A stretch of DNA of 64,000 bases from CAITNM01 sp021298215 (GTDB lineage Bacteria > Pseudomonadota > Alphaproteobacteria > Paracaedibacterales > CAITNM01): assembly GCA_046309815.1 (NCBI GenBank), contig JBKCOJ010000003.1, positions 57,083-121,082 of the forward strand, written 5' to 3'. Made by a program: the position numbers and the translations under genes. Positions 34,772 to 42,711 of the stretch are shown piece by piece. The notes under the pieces were generated by a model, which was not told the origin of the DNA, searched no databases, and worked only from the letters and a program-made list of their open reading frames with translations. The stretch's first letter is position 1. The number at the start of each line of letters is the position of its first letter.

Positions 34772-36345
34772 AAATTTCTGTTAATAGGCATCTTTTTATT
34801 TGGTTTTTTTCATTATACTTTGCCTACTTTTTAAATATACCTTTTTGGCACCAAATTCTTGATATCATAAAACTATCCAGTGTTGCAGACCTAGCTTATT
34901 TGCTATCTGCAAGTATAATTTTGCCCAGCATTTTTGCCATATTATTTTATCTATTTATTTTTCCCTATTTCGGCAAATTCATAATTTTTCTAATGACTTT
35001 TATCGCCGTATTTTCCACATATCACATGCATTATTTCAAAGTGGAAATAAACGCGGATATGATCCGAAATGTTTTGCATACGGATTTTCATGAAGCTTTT
35101 GATTTATTAAATGTGAGCTTTTTTCTCTGGTTTAGCACATTAGTCCTATTACCTTTTTTGTCATTATATTTTTGTAAAATTCATTATCATGCACACTTTT
35201 TAAAAGAGATAAAATCTAGATTAATATCTATACTTCTTTGTATTTCTCTAATTGGATGCGCTTTTGGCATATCGTATAAAAATATCATTGTTATTCACCG
35301 TAATCACCGAAATCTTACAGGGCTAGTTACTCCTTTGAATTGTTTTTACTCACTTGGAAAATATATAAGAAAGCAGCACTTGATTAAAAAAACTATTACA
35401 CCGATTGCTGAAGATGCGTCACGAGGAGCGCTTTGGAAAACCGTTTCAAAAAAAACGTTGCTCATAATTGTTGTTGGAGAAGCAGCACGCTCTGATCATT
35501 TTTCTTTAAATGGATATTTGCGTGAAACCAATCCTTTATTAAAAACTAAAAATGTCATTTCTTTAAAGGAAGTATTCTCTTGCGATACTTCAACAGCAGC
35601 TGCTCTTCCAGGAATTTTTTCAAAACTATCCCAACGTGATTATTCTCCTGAGAAAGCCGCTGAAGAAGAAAATCTTTTAGACGTGCTGCAGCGTGTAGGG
35701 TTTTTAGTTTATTGGAAGGATAATAATAGCAGCTCAAAAGGAGTAGCATCCAGAGTTAGAGAAGAGAACGTACGAGATTTAAATCAAAACGATGATATTC
35801 TTTTAAAGGGTTTGGATGAATATGTAAAAAGTCTCAAAGAGGATACCGTATTAATTTTACATCAATTAGGAAGTCATGGCCCTAGCTATTATAAGCGTTA
35901 TCCGTCTGAATTTAATATTTTCACACCAACATGCAACTCTAGCGAAATTCAGTCATGCCAAAAAGATCATTTAATTAATACGTACGATAATACGATTTTA
36001 TATACCGATTATATTCTCACAAAAATTATTGAAGTGCTTGAGAAAAATCCTCAATTAAATACAGTCATGATGTATATTTCTGATCATGGACAATCACTCG
36101 GTGAATATGGATTATATTTACACGGCACTCCTTATGTGGTGGCACCAAAAGAACAAATACATATTCCTTGGATCATTTGGCTTTCTGATAATTTTGCTAA
36201 AGAATTTCACGTAAATAAAGAGCATCTTTTAAAAAGCATCACTACAAGAAAGTGCGCTCATGAGAACTTTTTTCACTCCGTTTTAGGGTTGTTAAATATT
36301 GATACAGAAGAATATAAAAAAGATATGGATATTTTTGGTAAATAA
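34768..36345 (+). CDS. EptA-like phosphoethanolamine transferase
   Basis: 525 residues. Five N-terminal membrane helices (about 10-175) anchor a periplasmic alkaline-phosphatase-fold domain. Zinc-site motifs are VVGEAARSDHFSLNGY, the nucleophile Thr in CDTSTAAALPG, and YISDHGQSLGEYGLYLHGTP. Enzymes of this family add phosphoethanolamine to lipid A or to core sugars and can lower sensitivity to cationic peptides. It overlaps the ABC exporter gene by four bases, which supports an envelope role. Exact acceptor is unknown. Confidence 0.92.
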   Translation: MKISVNRHLFIWFFSLYFAYFLNIPFWHQILDIIKLSSVADLAYLLSASIILPSIFAILFYLFIFPYFGKFIIFLMTFIAVFSTYHMHYFKVEINADMIRNVLHTDFHEAFDLLNVSFFLWFSTLVLLPFLSLYFCKIHYHAHFLKEIKSRLISILLCISLIGCAFGISYKNIIVIHRNHRNLTGLVTPLNCFYSLGKYIRKQHLIKKTITPIAEDASRGALWKTVSKKTLLIIVVGEAARSDHFSLNGYLRETNPLLKTKNVISLKEVFSCDTSTAAALPGIFSKLSQRDYSPEKAAEEENLLDVLQRVGFLVYWKDNNSSSKGVASRVREENVRDLNQNDDILLKGLDEYVKSLKEDTVLILHQLGSHGPSYYKRYPSEFNIFTPTCNSSEIQSCQKDHLINTYDNTILYTDYILTKIIEVLEKNPQLNTVMMYISDHGQSLGEYGLYLHGTPYVVAPKEQIHIPWIIWLSDNFAKEFHVNKEHLLKSITTRKCAHENFFHSVLGLLNIDTEEYKKDMDIFGK

Positions 36346-37329
36346 ATGTATCTCTTTATGGTAAAAATCCTTATGAGCATAACATTATTAATGTCATCCA
36401 CAAGTGCCTGTATTAATGTTCGTATATTTCCAGCCCTTCCATTAGAAGTCAGGCAAAAGCATAAGCATGAAGTGAAAGAAGCAATAGAGCAACGCTGGGG
36501 AAAAGTACTACAACAAAAAGCTACATTCTCTCCCTATCAAAAGAAATCTGATCAAGAAATACTTGAAGAATTTAATGAACTTCAAAATTTCAGGCGAAAG
36601 CTTTGGTATAAAAATCCAGAGGGATCTCCGCATATCTGCCAAGAAGATTATATGGCAGCACAGGACTTATTAGAGAAAGGTTTTTATAGACATCCTACAA
36701 ATATTGCTTTTGCTTATAATCGAACAGATAGCAGTTACAATGCCAGCACCGTCTTATTTGGTAACTATCATTTTATTGCAATGCAAGAACCGGATAAAAA
36801 AATCTTAAATTTATTTTTTAAATTTCTAATCAATCACCAAGCTAGCATATTAGTCCGCTTAAAAAGAGAAAGTGAGTTTTCTAACGACAATTCTATTAAG
36901 TACTGGAAGAACAGATTACAAAAAAATGCGCAGCATGTTTGTTTAAACATTATGCCAGATGAGAAAAATGCTGAAGCTGTATATATTCCCTATTGCTACA
37001 CAGACGAATGGACTGATAACGAAGGAATGAGGGTGGAAGAGTTGTATCGCCTTGTCCAAGAAGTTCAAACAATATATCGCCTCTCAGACAAGGAAAGGCC
37101 AATCGCCTGCCACTGTGCTTCGGGAGTTGGCAGAACGGGAACATTTATAGCGGCGTTTGTTCTGGCAGAGCTTCTTGATCGATCCAGAGATGTCAGTTCT
37201 TTAAGTATTGAAGAGATCGTCCTTAAGCTTTCTATTCAACGCCCTAATTTAGTGGGAACAAAAGAACAATATTTACTAATTTATAGATTTGCTGATTACT
37301 ACTTCGATCAAATGAACAAAGCCCATTAA
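36346..37329 (+). CDS. Secreted eukaryote-type protein tyrosine phosphatase
   Basis: 327 residues; the Met at residue 5 is also a plausible start. A signal peptide (LMSITLLMSSTSA) predicts export. The rest is a classical PTP domain: YNASTVLFGNYHFIAMQEP aligns with the family's YINAS...GYIATQGP, the P-loop is HCASGVGRTGTF with Cys257 and Arg263, and the Q-loop is VGTKEQYLLIYRF. The WPD loop reads Trp-Thr-Asp (222-224), keeping the Asp general acid. Such enzymes remove phosphate from tyrosine in host proteins in known pathogens; that role is inferred. It begins directly after the eptA stop. Confidence 0.9.
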   Translation: MYLFMVKILMSITLLMSSTSACINVRIFPALPLEVRQKHKHEVKEAIEQRWGKVLQQKATFSPYQKKSDQEILEEFNELQNFRRKLWYKNPEGSPHICQEDYMAAQDLLEKGFYRHPTNIAFAYNRTDSSYNASTVLFGNYHFIAMQEPDKKILNLFFKFLINHQASILVRLKRESEFSNDNSIKYWKNRLQKNAQHVCLNIMPDEKNAEAVYIPYCYTDEWTDNEGMRVEELYRLVQEVQTIYRLSDKERPIACHCASGVGRTGTFIAAFVLAELLDRSRDVSSLSIEEIVLKLSIQRPNLVGTKEQYLLIYRFADYYFDQMNKAH

Positions 37330-37445
37330 ATATAAAATTTTATCGTTTAAAAATTATGATAAATTAGCGACTTACACACCCCGAAAGAGTATAAAATACT
37401 GGGTTTTGTAATTTTTTCTTCATACTCTTTTTAAGTGAAAAAAAA

Positions 37446-37454
37446 TTATCCACA
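37446..37454 (+). promoter_or_regulatory. DnaA box upstream of dnaA
   Basis: TTATCCACA matches the strong DnaA box consensus exactly and lies 77 bases before the dnaA start. In many bacteria such a box mediates autoregulation of dnaA. No cluster of further perfect boxes was seen, so the 37330-37530 gap alone does not prove an origin. A short palindrome (AGTAT-AAA-ATACT) lies at 37388-37400. Confidence 0.8.
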
Positions 37455-37530
37455 AGGGGGTTGTATTTTATATTTCTCTCCTCTAACTTAGACCTTACAT
37501 TATTACTTTTCATTTATAGGTACACTAAAC

Positions 37531-38955
37531 ATGGCCCAACCACAGTTGGCTAAAGGGATTGTTGTCGATTCAGTAGAGCGATTAGCTCCTACTGCAATGC
37601 TGAATGACCAATGGAATGTGGTTAAAGAGTTAGTTGCGGCCAACATCGGATCTAATCATGCAAAAAGCTGGATAGAGCCTCTTGAGTTACTTGGCCTTGA
37701 TGGAATGGTATTGGTATTAGGATCACCAAATACCTTTGCAAAAGACTGGATTGAAAATCACTATCTAGAATCCCTAACAAAAGCCTGGAAACAGGTAAAC
37801 ATGGTTATTCAAGATGTAAAGATTGTGATCAGCGAAACACAAGTAACTGTGGCAAATACGAATACTGTTGTGTCTCCTATTAAAGTCATTGAGTCCTTTG
37901 ATTCCATTGAAAAGGATGAATCTGGAAGGTATACTGGAGCCCCTTTAGACAATCGTTTTACCTTTGAAAACTTCGTTGTCGGTAAACCAAATGAATTAGC
38001 ATACGCAGCTGCTTTACGCGTTGCAGAATCTGCAAAGCCACAATTTAATCCTTTATTTTTATATGGTGGCGTTGGTCTTGGTAAAACGCATCTTATGCAT
38101 GCAATAGCTTGGAAAATTCGTCAGTGTCATCCTAATCGTAAGGTCATTTATTTATCGGCTGAAAAATTTATGTATCAATTTGTGCGAGCACTTCGTTATA
38201 AAGACATGGTCGCCTTTAAAGACCAATTCAGAGCCGTTGATGTACTGATGATTGATGACGTGCAATTTATAAGTGGTAAAGATACTACTCAAGAAGAGTT
38301 CTTTCACACGTTTAATGCACTTGTTGATAAAAATCATCAGGTTATTGTTTCTGCCGATAAATCACCATCCGATCTTGAAAATATGGAAGAGCGGCTTAAA
38401 TCGCGTCTTGGATGGGGACTTGTTGCGGATATTCACCCAACTACGTATGAGTTGCGCTTGGGAATTTTGCAAGCAAAAGCAGCAGCTTTAAATACGATTG
38501 TCCCTAAAGAAGTATTGGAATTTTTAGCCTTCAAAATCACATCAAACATCCGTGAACTAGAAGGAGCATTAAATCGTATTCTTGCTCATTCAAGCCTTGT
38601 TGGTCGATCTATTTCACTTGATACAACCCAAGAGGTTTTGCGGGATTTGTTACGCTCTAACGATCAGCGTTTAACGGTTGAAGAAATTCAACGAAAGGTT
38701 GCGGAATATTTTAATATTAAGATGTCAGATATGGTTTCAAACCGTCGCATGCAAAATATTGCCCGCCCTCGTCAAGTTGCTATGTACATAGCAAAACAAT
38801 TAACAAGTAAATCTCTACCAGAAATTGGACGTAAATTTGGCGGTAGAGACCATACAACAATTTTACATGCAGTTAGAAAAGTCCAAGAATTATGCGCGGA
38901 AGATTTTGATTTCGCTAATGATGTGGAAATTTTAAAACGCAGCTTACAAACTTAA
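37531..38955 (+). CDS. dnaA: Chromosomal replication initiator DnaA
   Basis: 474 residues. Domain I at the N terminus leads through a linker to the AAA+ domain: FVVGKPNELAYAAA, Walker A LYGGVGLGKTHLMHA, Walker B VLMIDDVQF. The C-terminal DNA-binding domain ends with the DnaA signature RKFGGRDHTTILHAV. DnaA melts the origin and recruits the helicase. dnaN follows after 17 bases, a common order. Confidence 0.98.
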   Translation: MAQPQLAKGIVVDSVERLAPTAMLNDQWNVVKELVAANIGSNHAKSWIEPLELLGLDGMVLVLGSPNTFAKDWIENHYLESLTKAWKQVNMVIQDVKIVISETQVTVANTNTVVSPIKVIESFDSIEKDESGRYTGAPLDNRFTFENFVVGKPNELAYAAALRVAESAKPQFNPLFLYGGVGLGKTHLMHAIAWKIRQCHPNRKVIYLSAEKFMYQFVRALRYKDMVAFKDQFRAVDVLMIDDVQFISGKDTTQEEFFHTFNALVDKNHQVIVSADKSPSDLENMEERLKSRLGWGLVADIHPTTYELRLGILQAKAAALNTIVPKEVLEFLAFKITSNIRELEGALNRILAHSSLVGRSISLDTTQEVLRDLLRSNDQRLTVEEIQRKVAEYFNIKMSDMVSNRRMQNIARPRQVAMYIAKQLTSKSLPEIGRKFGGRDHTTILHAVRKVQELCAEDFDFANDVEILKRSLQT

Positions 38956-38972
38956 GAATATCTGGAGTAGTT

Positions 38973-40103
38973 ATGGAATTAACAGTTCAAAAAAGCCCAT
39001 TTTTAAAAGCTTTATCGCACGGACAAAGTATTGTTGAAAAGCGAACAACGATTCCGGTGTTAAGTCATGTTTTATTAAGCGCTACTCATGCTGGTCTTAC
39101 GCTTACATCAACTGATTTAGATATGGCACTTGTTGAAACAATTCCTGCGCAAGTTCGCATTGCAGGACGCATTTGTGTATCCGCACATTTATTGCATGAT
39201 ATTATTAAAAAGCTTCCAGACTTACCTATTGATATTGAGATCAATCAAGCAACACAACAGTTGAGCTTGAAAGCTGGTCGTTCCCATTTTAATTTGCCAG
39301 GTCTTGCTCCAGAAGATTTTCCAGAAATCACAAGCTCAATTCTGACACATCATTTTGACATTCACGCACAAGATTTGCGCTATATGATCGATCATACGCG
39401 ATTTGCGATGTCTAGCGATGAAACGCGATATCATTTAAACGGTATTTATTTTCATCCATTTGATGAAGAGGGTTCTGTTAAACTGCGGGCTGTAGCAAGC
39501 GATTTACATCGTTTGGCCTGTGTTAGTATTGATGCTCCAGAAGGCTCTGAAAATATGCCCTCAATGATTATCGGTCGCAAAGCGATTACCGAAATTCGAA
39601 AACTAATGGATGAAGCGCCAGAGCAAGTAAAAGTTGGCCTTTCGGATAGCCGCTTTGAACTTAGCATACAAAGTGGACAAAATCGCATGAGTTTCAGCAC
39701 GCGCCTTGTTGACGGGCAATTCCCAGAATACCAACAAACACTCACTCCACCTATTGAGCGCACCGTAAAAGTAAATACACGCGCGCTAGCTGATGCAGCG
39801 GACCGTGTAAGCACGGTTATTACTGATCGTGATCGGATTTTACGTATCAATCTTGAAAATCAACACGCAAAACTTTCAGCTGTAAGTCAAGAACTGGGAG
39901 CAGCACAAGAGGAAGTGGATGTAGAATCAACCTCTAGTGACCCAGTACAGATTTGCTTTAATGTAAAATACGTGTTGGATGTAGCGGGACTAATCAAAGA
40001 CGAAGAGATGAACCTGCATCTTACATCGCCAGATACACCCATTATCATACGCCCTGCTAATACCAATAGTGAAGCGTATGTAATTATGCCGTTGTTTGCT
40101 TAA
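38973..40103 (+). CDS. dnaN: DNA polymerase III beta clamp
   Basis: 376 residues with three repeated clamp domains. Family landmarks are a LSHVLLSATHAGLTLTSTDL opening, a DLHRLACV segment in the second domain, and the terminal YVIMPLFA. The ring holds polymerase III on DNA. It lies in the dnaA-dnaN pair; trmB follows 22 bases later. The recF gene often third in such clusters is absent. Confidence 0.97.
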   Translation: MELTVQKSPFLKALSHGQSIVEKRTTIPVLSHVLLSATHAGLTLTSTDLDMALVETIPAQVRIAGRICVSAHLLHDIIKKLPDLPIDIEINQATQQLSLKAGRSHFNLPGLAPEDFPEITSSILTHHFDIHAQDLRYMIDHTRFAMSSDETRYHLNGIYFHPFDEEGSVKLRAVASDLHRLACVSIDAPEGSENMPSMIIGRKAITEIRKLMDEAPEQVKVGLSDSRFELSIQSGQNRMSFSTRLVDGQFPEYQQTLTPPIERTVKVNTRALADAADRVSTVITDRDRILRINLENQHAKLSAVSQELGAAQEEVDVESTSSDPVQICFNVKYVLDVAGLIKDEEMNLHLTSPDTPIIIRPANTNSEAYVIMPLFA

Positions 40104-40125
40104 AGAGCATCCTATCTCTTAGTAT

Positions 40126-40791
40126 ATGGAACCTTCTAGAAAACAAACTTTTTATGGACGCAGGCAATCGCGTCCTTTAAAAGATTCGCAGAAAAATTTA
40201 CTGAATACTCTTTATCAAAATATAAAGCTAGATTTAGAAAATTTACCATCGTCATTCCCCTCTGACGTGCTTTTTGAGATTGGCTTTGGCAGTGGTGAAA
40301 ATTTAATACATCAAGCGCAAAAGTACCCTAATATTTTATGCATTGGATGCGAGCCATTCATCAATGGTGTTGCTGCGCTGCTTAATAAAATTGAAGAAGA
40401 GAAAATTGAGAATATTAAGATTTTTGCAGATGATGCAAGGTTATTATTGTATGCCCTACCCAATCAGTTAATTTCAAAAGCCTTTATTTTATTTCCGGAT
40501 CCATGGCCTAAAAAGCGCCACCACAAACGCCGGATTATCAGTATGGAAACTTTAAGCTTACTGCGCCAAAAAATGCAAAATGGTGGCCAATTAACAATTG
40601 CGACGGATCATTTAGGGTATTTAGAGTGGATACTAGAAATAGTTGATTCAGAAGACTTCAAAACACTTTTTGAAATAAAAAGCTTACCTTCCATGGATCG
40701 TCCAAGTACTGAGGAAATTCCTGTAACGCGCTATGAAAAAAAGGCGCTCGAGAATCGTCCCGGCGCCTTTTTGATATTCAAAGCTATTTAG
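40126..40791 (+). CDS. trmB: tRNA (guanine-N7-)-methyltransferase TrmB
   Basis: 221 residues. FEIGFGSGENLIHQA is the SAM-binding site, FPDPWPKKRHHKRRI the family signature that contacts tRNA, and VTRYEKKALENR the conserved end. The enzyme forms m7G46 in tRNA. Its last codons contain a GC-rich hairpin with a T run, so transcription probably ends inside or at the end of the gene. The stop overlaps the convergent parvulin gene by four bases. Confidence 0.96.
   Translation: MEPSRKQTFYGRRQSRPLKDSQKNLLNTLYQNIKLDLENLPSSFPSDVLFEIGFGSGENLIHQAQKYPNILCIGCEPFINGVAALLNKIEEEKIENIKIFADDARLLLYALPNQLISKAFILFPDPWPKKRHHKRRIISMETLSLLRQKMQNGGQLTIATDHLGYLEWILEIVDSEDFKTLFEIKSLPSMDRPSTEEIPVTRYEKKALENRPGAFLIFKAI
40738..40772. 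terminator. Bidirectional terminator inside the trmB 3' end
   Basis: AAAAAGGCGC (40738-40747) pairs with GCGCCTTTTT (40763-40772). The A run before and T run after make it work from both sides for convergent trmB and the parvulin gene. It lies within the last trmB codons, about 20 bases before the stop. Confidence 0.75.
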
Positions 40792-42572
40792 GCCGCAGGT
40801 GCTGCAGCTGGTGCTTGTGGAACTTCTTCCTTAAGGCTTAATGTTCCACCATTCATATCAAATGCTTTCACACCTGAATCAACACGCATCTTTTCAAGCA
40901 CTTCCACGATCTTCTCAGATTCTACAACCTTTTGAAGTTCGCCTTTCACTTCTTCGTATTTTGGTGGCTCGATTGGACGCTTATCTTCTACGCGTACAAC
41001 GCTCCAACCAAGCTTACCTAGGCTAACTGGGTTAGGAACAAGCGTTGCTTTAGCTGCAGAGAATACAACGTTTGCAAAATCTGCTGGCAATTCATCACGC
41101 TTAACGTAACCAATTTCACCCTTTTTCTCTTTTGTCTTATCATCGATTGACTTTTCTTTAACCAAATCGTCAAAAGCTTTACCAGATTTAATATCTTTAA
41201 TAACTGCTTCTGCTTCTTCTTTTGTCTTAACCATGATATGACGTAGACGTACTTCCATTTGATTCTTTGGAAGAAGTTTCATCAATTCTTGGTATTTAGC
41301 TTTTAACATACCATCGTTAACAACCTCTCCCACTTTCTTATCTAAGAAAGCTTTGTGCAACGTTGCTACGCGAACATCTTCGAGTTTTTTAACAGTTAGT
41401 TTATCTTTATCAAGACCTGATGCTTTAGCTGCGTCAAGAATTAACTTCATATCAACCAAGCGTAACGCTAATGGCTCATAGATATCTGCGAATGGAGCAG
41501 CTCTTAATTGAGGCTGTAATTGCTTTGTTGCCTCTTTCACGTCTTTTAATGTGATTGTATGGCCATCTTTAAATTTAGCAACAACCATATTGTCATCAAG
41601 CTTCGACATATCGATTTCAGGCTTTTTAATACCTTTTTCAGCTTCTTCCTTCATTTGCTCTGGAGTTTTTTCAACAATCGGCTTGCCATCAAGCCCCATG
41701 ACTTCAATACCAGCTTGCTTTTTAAGCTTTTTAATAACTTCCATAGCATACTTTGGCATCAATGCACGAGAAAGTTCGGCTTTTACTTGCTCAAATTTTG
41801 GAGGTTCTACCGGACGCTTTTCTCCAACAAGAACAACGCTAAATCCGTTTGGCCCCATATCAATTACTTGAGGCAAAACAGCTCCTGCTTTTGCTTCAAA
41901 AACAACCTTTGCAAAACTTTCAGGAAGGTCAGCCTTGCGAACATACCCTAAGTTTCCGCCATTTCCTTTAGTTTGAGGATCTACAGATTTTTGCTTCGCA
42001 ATTTCTTCGAATTTTGATGAGTCTGCCGTTAATTCTTTTAGCACTGCTTCTGCGTCTTCTTTATTCTTTAGAAGGATATGCTTCAACTGAACTTCCATTT
42101 CATCTTTTGGAAGCTTTGCTTTTAGTTCTTCAAAATTCTTTTTTAATTCATCATCGGTCAGCAGTTTTGCAACTTCACCTTCCACATATAATTTTTGCAG
42201 CATTGTTTCTGCATTCTTATTCATCAAGTCTGTAACCGTAGCATCTTTATCTAAGCCAAGTCCTTGAGCTGCTTTATTAAGAATATGCGTATCAATTAAG
42301 CGACGTAAAAGGGCAGCATAAAGCTTTGAGAACGGACGATCTTTAACTTCTGGTGGCAATAAGCTTAACTGCTCATACACTTGCTCCATTGTTAACTTTG
42401 TTCCATCCGGAAATTCAGCGACAACTTTTGATTCTTCACCCTTTGGAAGTTCGGCTTGTACTGTTTTTTCCTCTTTAGATGTCTCTACTTGTGCGTTTTC
42501 ATTCTTCTTTTCGCAAGATGTTGCCAAAGTCATTAACAACGCCAAGCTTAATTGACTAACTATTTTTTTCAT
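40788..42572 (-). CDS. Lipoprotein with two tandem SurA-N/parvulin units
   Basis: 594 residues. A signal peptide ends at LATSC (Cys20), giving a lipid-anchored protein. Two similar units follow, about residues 50-290 and 330-575. Each starts with VVA(E/K)F(P/K)DG, has an N-terminal chaperone-like helical part, and a parvulin (rotamase) domain with MEV(Q/R)L(K/R)HI(L/M) and a GYV(R/K)(K/R) motif, and ends near (V/I)EPPK(F/Y)E. PPIases of this kind help outer-membrane proteins fold in the periplasm. A single unit is the usual form, so this looks like an internal duplication. The C terminus is Ala/Pro-rich. Confidence 0.88.
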   Translation of the reverse strand: MKKIVSQLSLALLMTLATSCEKKNENAQVETSKEEKTVQAELPKGEESKVVAEFPDGTKLTMEQVYEQLSLLPPEVKDRPFSKLYAALLRRLIDTHILNKAAQGLGLDKDATVTDLMNKNAETMLQKLYVEGEVAKLLTDDELKKNFEELKAKLPKDEMEVQLKHILLKNKEDAEAVLKELTADSSKFEEIAKQKSVDPQTKGNGGNLGYVRKADLPESFAKVVFEAKAGAVLPQVIDMGPNGFSVVLVGEKRPVEPPKFEQVKAELSRALMPKYAMEVIKKLKKQAGIEVMGLDGKPIVEKTPEQMKEEAEKGIKKPEIDMSKLDDNMVVAKFKDGHTITLKDVKEATKQLQPQLRAAPFADIYEPLALRLVDMKLILDAAKASGLDKDKLTVKKLEDVRVATLHKAFLDKKVGEVVNDGMLKAKYQELMKLLPKNQMEVRLRHIMVKTKEEAEAVIKDIKSGKAFDDLVKEKSIDDKTKEKKGEIGYVKRDELPADFANVVFSAAKATLVPNPVSLGKLGWSVVRVEDKRPIEPPKYEEVKGELQKVVESEKIVEVLEKMRVDSGVKAFDMNGGTLSLKEEVPQAPAAAPAA

Positions 42573-42711
42573 GTGAATAAAGGCCCTTTTTATGTTTTAG
42601 TAACACAATTATCTGCATACTATAGCATAACAGCTTACAATGAGTAGCCATTTTTATGCAATCAACGTATACTGTAAAAAATTGTTATAAATCTAACACA
42701 TTAAGGTTTTT

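Noticed and set aside
37330..37530. Origin of replication
   Set aside because: Only one perfect DnaA box was found and no AT-rich repeat set. The gap can be explained as the dnaA regulatory region.
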